Assembly (NCBI GenBank): GCA_964370715.1
Contig: CAYJKJ010000004.1
Location: forward strand, 90,717 to 154,716
From: CAYJAY01 sp964370715
GTDB taxonomy: Bacteria > Bacillota > Clostridia > Oscillospirales > Ruminococcaceae
Reading direction: 5' to 3'
DNA: 64,000 nucleotides
The notes under the pieces are model-generated. The model was not told where the DNA came from. It was given only the letters and a program-made list of their open reading frames with translations, and did not search any database. The stretch's first letter is position 1. Every line of letters starts with the position of its first letter. The position numbers and the translations under genes are program-made. Of the stretch, positions 34,281 through 42,923 are shown piece after piece.

Positions 34281-36386
34281 ATGAAGTATGAAGAAATGTC
34301 AGTCTATGTGGTTAACGAAGTAACCGATACCGTTTATATATCCGATCTTGAAGATTACAGTTTATATTATCTTAATAAATCTGCTTTAAATTTGCTTGGA
34401 AACCCAGAGGAACATGAGTGGAGAGGAAAAAAATGCTACAAACTTTTGCAAGGGAAAGACAGCCCTTGCGAATTTTGCACCAATAATATTTTATCGCTGG
34501 ATAAGTTTTATGAATGGGAATATTACAATCCGATATTTAATAAATACTACAGCTTGAAAGACAAGCTTATTAAACTTGGCGAAAAAGATGTTCGCCTTGA
34601 AATAGCTACCGATGTAACGACAAAACTTTTGCTTCAACAGGATCTTAAACGAAGGCTTGATGAACAAAAAACGCTTAATGAATGCGTTGAAGCGCTGCAT
34701 TCAAATGTGCCTGCAAATGATGCGATGAACAATCTTTTAGATTTGGTGCTTGAATACTACAAGGCAAACAGAGCGTATATCTTTGAAATTTCAAAGACGG
34801 GAGAGTTTATCGATAACACATACGAACGTTGCAAAGAGGGAATAACCTCCGAGATAGACACCCTTGTTAACATTCCGATAGAAAACGGAAAGTTATGGTT
34901 TGAAAAGTTTGAAACGGTCGGGGAATTTTATATAGATTCGGTTAGCGAACAGTTGGATCCCAACTCACATGAATATGAGATATTAAACCGACAAAACATA
35001 AGCTCGATAATATGCGCCCCTCTTTATGATTTCCAAAACATTGCGATGGGATTTGTTGGGGTAGACGATCCTCAAATTAATATTGCAAACACAAATCTTA
35101 TCCACCTTGTTTCAAAATCGATTTCAGATTTTATCGAAAAAGATAGACTGTTTAACAAACTTCGTGATCTAAGCTTTATCGACAACATGACAGGCCTTAA
35201 AAACCGCCATTCATACAACTTGAAACTGGCTGAGTTTGAAATAAGCGAACCGCCGACACTTGGTGTTGCATATATCGATATCAACGGAATGAAAGAGATA
35301 AACGACACAAAAGGGCATAGATTTGGTGATGGAGTAATCGTTAGCCTAGCAAAGATGCTTGATGAAATTTTTTCTGAACAAGGATATCGAGTTAGCGGAG
35401 ATGAATTTATCGTTCTTTGCGAGAACATTGAAGAGAATGATTTTGAAGAAAAGATATCTGTTCTTAAAGGAAAGATAAATGGAGAAAAATATCTTAAAGC
35501 TTCGATAGGTTATTCTTGGAGCGTTCAAGGCGACGGTGTTTCAAAACAGGTTGAGTTGGCAGATAGCCTTATGTATATGGAAAAACAGCAAGCTCATGGC
35601 TATGATATCCAAAATAAATACACAACGATGTTGTCGCAAAACCTTGAACGTGAGATAGCGGAGAATAGATATGTTGTGTTTCTTCAGCCGCAGATAAACT
35701 TGCAAAGCGGAAAAATAGCAAGCGCAGAGGCTTTGATACGGCGTCTTGACAGTTCAGGGCAGATCCAACCGCCGCTCACTTTTGTTCCGTTCTATGAAAA
35801 AGAAGGCATCATTTCAAAGATCGATATATTTGTTTTTGAAGAGATATGCAAAGTTTTAAAAAAATGGAACGAAAACGGGAAAAAATGCAACATAAAACTT
35901 GCCGCTAACTTTTCTAGGATAACGGTTGCGGAAAAGGGAATTATCGAAACTCTTTGCAAGATATGTGAGAAACATTCCGTTTCGCCAAGCAGCATAATAA
36001 TCGAGATAACCGAAGCGATCGGACTTATCGACACAACTTTGCTATCCGAAATTATAAGAGGTTTCTCTAAAGCGGGATTTTCCCTTTCGCTTGATGATTT
36101 TGGCTCGGGACAATCAAACCTTGCTATCATGACAACATCGGATTTTGATGAGGTTAAAATAGATATGAGTTTGGTTAAAGAACTGGCGAGCAACGAAAAA
36201 TCAAGGATTATAACAAAACTTGCTATCGACATCTGCAATGAGCTAAACGACCTTGATTCGGTTGCGGAGGGAATAGAAACCAAAGAACAATGCGAAATTC
36301 TTAAACAGATGAACTGCAAAAAAGGCCAGGGGTATTATTTCGACAAACCGCTTCCGATAGAACAGTTTGAGGAAAAATATATCTAA
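34281..36386 (+). CDS. PAS-GAF-GGDEF-EAL cyclic di-GMP phosphodiesterase
   Basis: This is a 701-residue cytosolic protein. Residues 1-120 form a PAS-like domain with Cys52 and a CxxC at 63-66 (GKDSPCEFC). A GAF-like domain spans about 135-300, GGDEF about 300-440 and EAL about 450-700. The GGDEF signature is degenerate (SGDEF, 372-376), so cyclase activity is doubtful. The EAL site looks complete: EAL at 483-485, IIEITEAIG, LSLDDFGSGQ, KIDMSLV, AEGIET and QGYYFDKPLP. It therefore most likely hydrolyses cyclic di-GMP and opposes the upstream cyclase. AGGAGG ribosome site. Confidence 0.9.
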   Translation: MKYEEMSVYVVNEVTDTVYISDLEDYSLYYLNKSALNLLGNPEEHEWRGKKCYKLLQGKDSPCEFCTNNILSLDKFYEWEYYNPIFNKYYSLKDKLIKLGEKDVRLEIATDVTTKLLLQQDLKRRLDEQKTLNECVEALHSNVPANDAMNNLLDLVLEYYKANRAYIFEISKTGEFIDNTYERCKEGITSEIDTLVNIPIENGKLWFEKFETVGEFYIDSVSEQLDPNSHEYEILNRQNISSIICAPLYDFQNIAMGFVGVDDPQINIANTNLIHLVSKSISDFIEKDRLFNKLRDLSFIDNMTGLKNRHSYNLKLAEFEISEPPTLGVAYIDINGMKEINDTKGHRFGDGVIVSLAKMLDEIFSEQGYRVSGDEFIVLCENIEENDFEEKISVLKGKINGEKYLKASIGYSWSVQGDGVSKQVELADSLMYMEKQQAHGYDIQNKYTTMLSQNLEREIAENRYVVFLQPQINLQSGKIASAEALIRRLDSSGQIQPPLTFVPFYEKEGIISKIDIFVFEEICKVLKKWNENGKKCNIKLAANFSRITVAEKGIIETLCKICEKHSVSPSSIIIEITEAIGLIDTTLLSEIIRGFSKAGFSLSLDDFGSGQSNLAIMTTSDFDEVKIDMSLVKELASNEKSRIITKLAIDICNELNDLDSVAEGIETKEQCEILKQMNCKKGQGYYFDKPLPIEQFEEKYI

Positions 36387-36390
36387 CAAA

Positions 36391-36434
36391 AAAAGCTTGT
36401 TAGTTTGAAGTTTTGTTCAAATTAACAAGCTTTT
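36391..36434 (+). terminator. Terminator of the cyclic di-GMP operon
   Basis: aaaagcttgttagtttgaa pairs with ttcaaattaacaagctttt around a short loop. A T-rich tract follows. Confidence 0.85.
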
Positions 36435-36465
36435 TATTTTTAACCTAATTTAAGAGTATCTAGCC

Positions 36466-36996
36466 CTATTCCTTCGAGAACAGCGCTAGGCATTTTTCGG
36501 TTGGGGCGATGCTTCCGCATTCGAGCAACGCAATGTCTCCCAAAAAGTTTTCTTTCGAGCTTCCTTCTTCAACGGTTTTTTGAAAGAAAGCAAAAAGCTG
36601 CGAGTTTTTAAACTCGGTGTATGCATAGTTGGTTAACGGTATATCAAAATCAAGGTCGATATATCCTGCATCTTCAATTCTTTTCAAAATCCGACCCAGC
36701 TCTTTAACCCTTTCGATGGTCGTGTCATCTTGTTCGATAAACACAGGGGAAAGAGCGACCGTTTCAAAAGAATCTTCCTTGCTGCTTTTAACGACAAACT
36801 GTGCGATGGGCAAAAACTTCGCTTGAACTAAGTGTGAAAGGAAATGCTCCTCGGCTTGCGAGAGCTGCGTTTGGCTTTTGCCACAACATCCATGTTCATG
36901 ATGATGGTGACCGTGGTGGTGATGGTGATGTTCGCCGTGGTGGTCGTGGTCATGTCCATGATCATGTCCGCAACAACAATTATGGTCGTCTTTCAA
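36466..36996 (-). CDS. Histidine-rich metal-binding protein, function unknown
   Basis: From the chosen TTG start the 176-residue protein opens with a metal-binding stretch (CCCGHDHGHDHDHHGEHH and further His) ending GCCG, about 35 residues. A structured domain (AEEHFLSHLVQAKFLPIAQF onward) then ends near GSIAPTEKCLALF. I picked TTG 36996 because AGAGGA lies nine bases upstream. An in-frame TTG at 37080 would add 28 residues but would start inside a dispersed repeat. Nickel, zinc or cobalt storage or delivery is inferred from the His/Cys region. The second domain is not recognised. Confidence 0.7.
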   Translation of the reverse strand: MKDDHNCCCGHDHGHDHDHHGEHHHHHHGHHHHEHGCCGKSQTQLSQAEEHFLSHLVQAKFLPIAQFVVKSSKEDSFETVALSPVFIEQDDTTIERVKELGRILKRIEDAGYIDLDFDIPLTNYAYTEFKNSQLFAFFQKTVEEGSSKENFLGDIALLECGSIAPTEKCLALFSKE

Positions 36997-37060
36997 AATG
37001 TAATATCCTCTTTTCAATAATTTAAAACTTTGGTTTTTTAAAGCTGTTTTTAACAGGGAA

Positions 37061-37263
37061 GTGGTTTTGGCTTTAGCCAAAATCCGGATGAGACCTCATC
37101 CGGAAACTCAAATTTCCGGACTAAAAAATTATTTTGCTTTATTTTTATATTTTAAATTTTTCGATTTTTCGCTGAGCTGGAAACTTTGAGTGGTTTTGGC
37201 TTTAGCCAAAATCCGGATGAGACGTCATTCGGAAACTCAAATTTCCGGACTAAAAAATTATTT
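37061..37263. repeat. Dispersed three-stem repeat, family 2 (two copies)
   Basis: A 74-bp stretch occurs at 37061-37134 and again at 37190-37263, 129 bases apart. The second copy has the full fold: outer arms ggaaactttgagt (37179-37191) and actcaaatttcc (37235-37246), an inner hairpin ttttggctttagccaaaa (37194-37211), and a second hairpin at 37212-37233. The second hairpin is tccggatga/tcatccgga in copy one and tccggatga/tcattcgga in copy two, so pairing is kept through a G-U pair. A related copy lies at 63229-63296. Confidence 0.88.
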
Positions 37264-37276
37264 GAAAAATAATTTT

Positions 37277-38635
37277 TTAGTTTTTGAGGCTTTGTATCGG
37301 CGCCGGAATATACCCTTTTCTTGCGATAAACTCGGCTTGTTCGAAGCTGTTTACCGGCATGATAGGACCGCCCCCCAAAAGCCCGCCAAAATTAAGCTCG
37401 TCGCCAACATCGTATCCTTGAGCCGGAATGATCCTTACAGCGGTTGTCTTTTGGTTAACCATTCCTATTGCGGCTTCGTCTGCAATGATGCCGGCTATAG
37501 TGTCGGCAGAAGTTTTCCCGGGAACAATAATCATATCAAGCCCGACCGAGCAAACCGAGGTCATAGCCTCTAGCTTTTCGATAGAAAGAGCGCCCTCTCG
37601 AACCGCCCTCATCATTCCGCTATCCTCCGATACCGGAATGAAAGCTCCCGAAAGGCCTCCAACACGCCCCGACGCCATAACTCCGCCCTTTTTAACAGCA
37701 TCGTTTAACAGCGCAAGACACGCCGTTGTTCCGGGCGCTCCACAGCGTGAAACCCCCATTCTTTCGATAATTTCGGCAACGCTGTCCCCCTCTGCCGGGG
37801 TTGGCGCTAGCGAAAGATCGACTATACCAAACGGAACACCAAGCATCGAAGACGCTTGTTCGCCAACAAGTTGGCCCATCCTTGTAACTTTAAACGCAGT
37901 CTTTTTGATTATGTCTGCAATCTCGTTAATCGCAGCATCTTTCCCAAGCCTCTTAAGCGCTGCCGCAACAACTCCGGGTCCCGAAACCCCAACATTAATA
38001 ACGCAATCGGGTTCGCCAACGCCGTGGAATGCGCCCGCCATAAATGGGTTGTCTTCCGGAGCGTTGCAAAACACAACAAGCTTTGCGCAACCAATTGATT
38101 GCCTATCCGCTGTTTTTTCCGCAGTTTGTTTAATAATACGGCTCATGAGATGAACGGCATCCATGTTAATGCCGCTTTTTGTTGAGCCGATATTTATCGA
38201 GGAACAAACAAGATCGGTCTCGGAAAGAGCTTCGGGGATTGAATTGATAAGCGCCTTGTCTCCGGCTGAAAAGCCTTTTTGAACAAGAGCGGAATAACCC
38301 CCAATAAAGTTAACCCCGATTTTATCGGCGGCCTTTTGAAGAATCTTCGCATATCTTACAGGGTCGCCCCCCGAAACCCCCGCTAAAATTGCTATTGGGG
38401 TAACCGAAACACGTTTGTTGACTATCGGTATGCCATATGTTTTCTCGATAATCTCCCCCGTTTCAACAAGCTTTTCGGCTTTGGTTGTTATCTTTTGATA
38501 TACCTTTTCAACCGATTTTTCTATGTCGCTATCGGCACAATCAAGCAACGAAATTCCCATCGTTATCGTTCTAACGTCTAGGCGTTCGTCCTGTATCATG
38601 TTAACCGTTTCAAGAATGTTTTTTATGTCGAGCAT
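37277..38635 (-). CDS. UPF0210 (PFL family) protein
   Basis: This 452-residue protein matches UPF0210 throughout: DVRTITMGISLLDCADSDIE near the start, VSVTPIAILAGVSGGDPVRY, SSINIGSTKSGINMDAVHLM, GVGEPDCVINVGVSGPGVV, and LLGGGPIMPVNSF at the end. The fold resembles pyruvate formate-lyase/ribonucleotide-reductase-like barrels, but no activity is proven. It is soluble, with no signal peptide. It is preceded 20 bases upstream by its usual partner, an ACT-domain UPF0237 protein, which suggests ligand-regulated action. Confidence 0.92.
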   Translation of the reverse strand: MLDIKNILETVNMIQDERLDVRTITMGISLLDCADSDIEKSVEKVYQKITTKAEKLVETGEIIEKTYGIPIVNKRVSVTPIAILAGVSGGDPVRYAKILQKAADKIGVNFIGGYSALVQKGFSAGDKALINSIPEALSETDLVCSSINIGSTKSGINMDAVHLMSRIIKQTAEKTADRQSIGCAKLVVFCNAPEDNPFMAGAFHGVGEPDCVINVGVSGPGVVAAALKRLGKDAAINEIADIIKKTAFKVTRMGQLVGEQASSMLGVPFGIVDLSLAPTPAEGDSVAEIIERMGVSRCGAPGTTACLALLNDAVKKGGVMASGRVGGLSGAFIPVSEDSGMMRAVREGALSIEKLEAMTSVCSVGLDMIIVPGKTSADTIAGIIADEAAIGMVNQKTTAVRIIPAQGYDVGDELNFGGLLGGGPIMPVNSFEQAEFIARKGYIPAPIQSLKN

Positions 38636-38655
38636 CTTTGTTAGCTATCCCTTTC

Positions 38656-38925
38656 TTATATCTTGTGCATCGAATTGAAGATATCTTCATGCATAACGTG
38701 GGCAACGAGACCCATCTTTTGGATCTCCTCGGTCATGTTTGAAGAAAACTCCGTGTATTCGCAGGAAAGTTTGCTAATGTCTGCTATCATAACCATCGTG
38801 AAAATATCCTCCATAACCGTTTGGGTAACGTCGATTATGTTTGCTTTAACTTCGGCACAAACTGCAGAAGCTTTGGCAAGAATGCCGACCTCGTCTTTTC
38901 CAACTATAGTAATAACCGCTTTCAT
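38656..38925 (-). CDS. ACT-domain protein UPF0237
   Basis: This 89-residue protein is a single ACT domain: MKAVITIVGKDEVGILAKAS, CAEVKANIIDVTQTVMEDIF, TMVMIADIS, and a C-terminal helix. ACT domains bind amino acids or small ligands. I chose the ATG at 38925 because GGAGG lies seven bases upstream. An upstream ATG at 38961 lacks a site. The UPF0237-UPF0210 order is conserved across Bacillota. Confidence 0.92.
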   Translation of the reverse strand: MKAVITIVGKDEVGILAKASAVCAEVKANIIDVTQTVMEDIFTMVMIADISKLSCEYTEFSSNMTEEIQKMGLVAHVMHEDIFNSMHKI

Positions 38926-39153
38926 GCTATAACCTCCAATAAATAGTTTTTTATTATACAATATAATTAAAAATTATATACTATATATATTTTTTTCGCA
39001 ATGATTATCAAATTAATTTAATTGTTTCACCAAAAAATTATGGATTTTTCTGTTTTAAATAGTTATTATAAGAATAGTTGGTTCTATTAACAATAAATTC
39101 AAAAATTTATGTTATAATATCTAGGACTTTTTTATCAAATGGAGACTATAACT

Positions 39154-40521
39154 ATGATAACTTTCAAGAGATTAAAAGCAGTTGCTTTAATACTTACGCT
39201 TAGTTTTTTGCTATGCTCTTGCTACACTCCGGGGCTAGCTTTTGTTGCGGACAACACGGAATATTTTGGAACTCTTGGGCGGGTTAAAGAGAGTTCCGAA
39301 ACCGAACTTACCATTTTTAAAGATGGCGAGGATATGACATTTTTGATGAATGAACAAACGGAGTATATAGGCAACTTTTCGGGGGTTGGCGACAATGTTG
39401 ATGTTGTCTACTACCAAAGCGACGAGGGCGAAACGGTTGCAAAAGTTGTTCGAGTAACGTTTGAAAAACCGGTAGACCTTCAAGTTTTGCCCGATGCTAC
39501 CGTGCTTGATTATTCCGCTTCTTCGCTAACGGTCTACACAACAACGAGCCAAACTATAACATTTTCTCTTTTCGACACAACAACATACATAAATGCTCCA
39601 AACGGTATCGGCATAGGGGATAAAATCCATGTATACTACACGGGAGAACCGCTTCAACAGCCGGCAGTTGCAAGCATTGCTTTAAGCGAAAAAGCCGTTG
39701 AACAAAGCGATACTACAAAAACTATATCGGGTTCGCTCGTCAGCATAGATGGCAATGTTGCGATCATAAACATCGACAGCCGCCATAGCTATGGTTTTGA
39801 GCTTGCGCCAAACGCTGTATCGGGGGATTATTCTTTCACCCCGGGAATTAACCTTTCGATAACCTATACCGGAAGTTTATATTCAAGACCTGTAGCAACC
39901 TCTATTCCGCTCCCTCCGCTTCTTGGCGGTGATATGCCCGAATACACCGAACAGACTATCTACGGGATGTATGTAGGAATAGAAAGCCAAGCCAGCGAAA
40001 CCGAGGCGTTGTTCTCGCTCGAAAATGCCTATACATTTGATTTTAACTTTGATACTACCGAAGGGGTTACATATTCGGTGGGATCATATGGAGAGATAAA
40101 GTTTTTTGGAATTATAGATGATGATGCAACGGTCTCGGCTGCTTCGGTGTATCCCGCTCCTTTAACCCCAACTTATATCTTTGATCCCGAGCCACACCAA
40201 GCCGCCGAAGGCGAACTCTATGCAGACATCGTTTCGGATTTCCCCGCCGCCTCTAGCGGTTTTGCTCCTTCGACAGAGCTTATGCCAAACTATATCACAA
40301 ACTCCTCCTCCGGTGTGTTGTCGCAGTTTAACGTGACCGGAACGATCGAGGAAGTTTCGGGGGATGACCCGAGAGTTGCAACGGTATCTATAGGAGACAA
40401 AACCCTTGAATATCAAGTTGGATCTTTTGTAACTATTCAAAACAAGGAACTTTCAGAACAACTTGTTGCAACATTTACGCAAGATATTGCAGGAAATGTG
40501 CTTTCGGTTGTTGTATATTAG
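39154..40521 (+). CDS. Lipoprotein with repeated beta-barrel-like modules
   Basis: This 455-residue protein has a lipoprotein signal: KAVALILTLSFLLCSC, with the lipidated Cys at 21 or 23. The mature part contains repeated modules of about 60-75 residues with the pattern T[V/I]xG..V...SSE...I..dG......D..T......G....GD.V.VYY (for example around residues 40-105, 110-180 and 190-260). They look like OB-type or DUF5666-like barrels. The function is unknown. GGAG nine to ten bases before the ATG at 39154 sets the start. A TATAAT at 39113-39118 may be the -10 element. Confidence 0.72.
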   Translation: MITFKRLKAVALILTLSFLLCSCYTPGLAFVADNTEYFGTLGRVKESSETELTIFKDGEDMTFLMNEQTEYIGNFSGVGDNVDVVYYQSDEGETVAKVVRVTFEKPVDLQVLPDATVLDYSASSLTVYTTTSQTITFSLFDTTTYINAPNGIGIGDKIHVYYTGEPLQQPAVASIALSEKAVEQSDTTKTISGSLVSIDGNVAIINIDSRHSYGFELAPNAVSGDYSFTPGINLSITYTGSLYSRPVATSIPLPPLLGGDMPEYTEQTIYGMYVGIESQASETEALFSLENAYTFDFNFDTTEGVTYSVGSYGEIKFFGIIDDDATVSAASVYPAPLTPTYIFDPEPHQAAEGELYADIVSDFPAASSGFAPSTELMPNYITNSSSGVLSQFNVTGTIEEVSGDDPRVATVSIGDKTLEYQVGSFVTIQNKELSEQLVATFTQDIAGNVLSVVVY

Positions 40522-40542
40522 TGTTGATATCTGTTATAATTT

Positions 40543-40576
40543 ATGCAGAACAAAAGCAGGCGTTTTTGTTCTGCAT
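40543..40576 (+). terminator. Terminator after the 39154-40521 gene
   Basis: The arms atgcagaacaaaa and ttttgttctgcat are perfectly complementary over 13 bp. A T-rich tract follows. Confidence 0.85.
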
Positions 40577-40604
40577 ATTTCTTTAATTTAAAAAAGAGGG
40601 TAAC

Positions 40605-41267
40605 ATGAAATTTTTTGCGTATGATTCGCCACTAATGAACTTTCTAGCCAAAGCCACCGATCTCGTGTTGTTAAACCTGATCTACCTTTTGTGTTGTATA
40701 CCAATAATAACAATAGGCGCATCGACTACCGCTTTATATGCTTCTATCAACAAACTGCAAAACGACGAGGGGCAACCGTTTAAACAGTTTTTCATCACGT
40801 TTAAGCAGGATTTTAAACAATCGACTATCTTTTTTGTTTTGTTTGTTTCGTTAATGGCGTTTATCGCACTTGATGTCTATATCGTTATGATGGTTAACTT
40901 TAGTTTTTCGGTGGTGTTTTTTGCGGCGTTCGGGCTAATAGCTGTGTTGATTTTTTTCACATCATGCTTCTTTTATCCTCTTGTTGCGATGTTCGAAAAC
41001 ACACTCAAATCCCATGTTTTAAACTCGCTAAAACTTTCTCTTGCAAAGCTTCCTATATCAATTTTAATGGCGATCATCTCGCTTGTTCCTCTTTTAATTC
41101 TTGTTTTTCTTCCGCTATCCTTTTTTATCCAGGTTATAATATTTTGGATTACTATCGGGTTTTCGTTAACCGCAACGATAAACCATATCCTGTTAAAAAG
41201 CACCTTTGATATTCTTAAAAAATCAATCCAAAATGACAATTCCGATCAAAATGATAAGGAGGAATAA
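40605..41267 (+). CDS. YesL/DUF624 family membrane protein
   Basis: This 220-residue protein has about five membrane helices. The N-terminal DLVLLNLIYLLCCIPIITIG and ASTTALYASINKLQ, then PFKQFFITFKQDFKQSTIFF, are the signature of DUF624 (YesL). In Bacillus yesL lies among sugar-uptake genes, but its function is unknown. It follows a terminator, so it probably starts a new transcript with the next gene, which begins 12 bases after its stop. Confidence 0.82.
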   Translation: MKFFAYDSPLMNFLAKATDLVLLNLIYLLCCIPIITIGASTTALYASINKLQNDEGQPFKQFFITFKQDFKQSTIFFVLFVSLMAFIALDVYIVMMVNFSFSVVFFAAFGLIAVLIFFTSCFFYPLVAMFENTLKSHVLNSLKLSLAKLPISILMAIISLVPLLILVFLPLSFFIQVIIFWITIGFSLTATINHILLKSTFDILKKSIQNDNSDQNDKEE

Positions 41268-41278
41268 AGTGTATTATT

Positions 41279-42166
41279 ATGGTGATTAAAAAGAGTTTAT
41301 TTATCTCGGCATTTTTTATCGCTCTTGTTTTAATTTTATTTCCGTTGACATCGCTCTGTTTAAACAGCCCACCACGGAGCAACAGCTTTAGCTTTGATGA
41401 ACTCGGCATAAAAGTTAATATTCCAACCGAAGGATATTATATTATAACAGAGGATACCGACCCAAGCCACCCGATTTTTTCCAACTATTTCTACACATAT
41501 GATAGTCTCATGGCACATATTAAAAGAACCGGATTTAACCATGTTATTGTTGATAAAGATTTTTTGGGCGAAATTTATGTTAGCGCAGTGTCATACGATT
41601 ATTACGACTACAGAACATTATCCGACAGCGAGTTCGAAGAGGTTTACCAAAATTATCGACAGAACGCTATGGAATATGGAATAGATTTTAATGAGTATTC
41701 TATCTATGAAGCGGAAAACGCCACCTACCTTATGGTAAGCGGGCACATCGATTATGGCGAAGGCGAATATCAAAACGTGATTGAACTTTCAACACAAGTT
41801 GGCGCAGCTGTTGTAAACCTTATGTACTATAAAAACGTCAATCTACCTCTTTCTCAAATAGATTATGATTTAGTAGAGACGATAGCAAACAATGTCGATT
41901 TTTCTCAAGTTATCGAGACACCTTTGCAGTCCCCCGACCAACTGCTCGATAGTTTAGATGAGAGCAGTGCGGTGGGCGACCTTGGTGATAGTATCAGCGA
42001 CGCTTTCGACAACAACTTTGGCGATAGCTTTGGCGACGTTACGGACGTTGTTGATGTTTCAAGCGATCAAATAATAAGCATCACAACGGTTGTCATAACG
42101 GTCATAGCTTTATTACTATTGATATTTTTGATATATTTATTTGTAGTAGTTGTTATCCTTAAGTAA
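41279..42166 (+). CDS. Secreted/anchored protein of unknown function
   Basis: This 295-residue protein has an N-terminal signal or anchor (KKSLFISAFFIALVLILFPL), an extracellular region with DELGIKVNIPTEGYYI and many Tyr/Asp residues, an acidic linker rich in Asp and Ser (DSLDESSAVGDLGDSISDAF), and a C-terminal membrane helix (SITTVVITVIALLLLIFLIY). This gives an outside domain tethered at both ends. The strand pattern recalls DUF-type stress lipoproteins that assess membrane potential damage, but I cannot assign a family. The ribosome site AAGGAGG is 16 bases from the ATG, so the start is uncertain. Confidence 0.65.
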   Translation: MVIKKSLFISAFFIALVLILFPLTSLCLNSPPRSNSFSFDELGIKVNIPTEGYYIITEDTDPSHPIFSNYFYTYDSLMAHIKRTGFNHVIVDKDFLGEIYVSAVSYDYYDYRTLSDSEFEEVYQNYRQNAMEYGIDFNEYSIYEAENATYLMVSGHIDYGEGEYQNVIELSTQVGAAVVNLMYYKNVNLPLSQIDYDLVETIANNVDFSQVIETPLQSPDQLLDSLDESSAVGDLGDSISDAFDNNFGDSFGDVTDVVDVSSDQIISITTVVITVIALLLLIFLIYLFVVVVILK

Positions 42167-42268
42167 CAGAAAAACAAGAATAAAGTTTAAGTTAGTGTTT
42201 CGAAAGATGGGGGTATTAATTTTGAAACCGACGATAAGTAACAAAGCGTATTAATCTATAGCTAAAAG

Positions 42269-42310
42269 CCACTATTTTTGATGATAAATATCAAAAATAG
42301 TGGTTTTTTT
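42269..42310 (+). terminator. Terminator before the ECF/SUOX operon
   Basis: ccactatttttgat (42269-42282) and atcaaaaatagtgg (42290-42303) form a perfect 14-bp stem followed by seven T. It insulates the next operon from the upstream genes. Confidence 0.9.
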
Positions 42311-42311
42311 G

Positions 42312-42340
42312 TTGCGGTCTTATGCTATATGCTGTATAAT
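42312..42340 (+). promoter_or_regulatory. Promoter of the ECF/SUOX operon
   Basis: TTGCGG (42312-42317), exactly 17 bases, TATAAT (42335-42340). It lies just after a terminator and about 100 bases before the first start codon, leaving room for a leader. No other good promoter is apparent until 50124. Confidence 0.75.
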
Positions 42341-42443
42341 TATGTTGTTGTTTGGCTTATTTTGGGATGTTTATCTTGAATAGTTCGACAATTGGCAAAT
42401 TTTAAAATACATATTATTAATAAAAGAATTGGAGAAAGAAATT

Positions 42444-42911
42444 ATGAGAAAGATTTTTGTTACTTTAGCGGTTGTCACAATGGCTCTTTTGGTTATGGTT
42501 GGATGCTCTTCGGGAGCAGAAGCTACATATGTAGACTTCTCGCTTGCTGTTGAGGGGGCGTCTTCGGCTACCGAGTTTACCCAAGAGGATGCAAAGAAAT
42601 TAACGTTTGCAACGCTTGAATCATCTATAACAAACCAAATGGAAGAAACGACCGATTATTCATTCGGCGGAGTTCTTTTGACCGATGTTTTGGAAGCGCT
42701 TGAAATTTCCGACTACGAAGTTATCACTATCGAAGCTACCGATGGATATCAAGTTAATTATGACAAAGTTATGATAGCTCAGCAGGATATAATCCTAGCT
42801 TGGCTTAACAATGGTGAAGCTATCGAAGACGGCGCAATTTTTGTGGCTCCGGCTGAAGCTACCGGAAAAACGCTTGCAAAATATGCAGCAAAAATTATCG
42901 TTGTCGAATAG
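42444..42911 (+). CDS. SUOX-fold lipoprotein (molybdopterin-domain-like)
   Basis: This 155-residue lipoprotein has a signal RKIFVTLAVVTMALLVMVGC, with Cys21 lipidated. The mature domain resembles the sulfite-oxidase/molybdopterin-binding fold: YSFGGVLLTDVLEALEIS, ITIEATDGYQVNYDKVMIAQ, ILAWLNNGEAIED and a closing KIIVVE strand. Catalytic SUOX domains ligate Mo through a Cys, and there is no Cys here after residue 21. It may bind a cofactor or partner rather than catalyse. ATG 42444 is chosen for GGAGAAAG upstream. First gene of the operon. Confidence 0.75.
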   Translation: MRKIFVTLAVVTMALLVMVGCSSGAEATYVDFSLAVEGASSATEFTQEDAKKLTFATLESSITNQMEETTDYSFGGVLLTDVLEALEISDYEVITIEATDGYQVNYDKVMIAQQDIILAWLNNGEAIEDGAIFVAPAEATGKTLAKYAAKIIVVE

Positions 42912-42923
42912 TGGTGTTTGCAT

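Noticed and set aside
36801..37025. 74-codon plus-strand reading frame
   Set aside because: It is the reverse complement of the His codon run in the minus-strand metal-binding gene.
37428..38153. 241-codon plus-strand reading frame
   Set aside because: It is antisense to the UPF0210 gene, whose product matches its family end to end.
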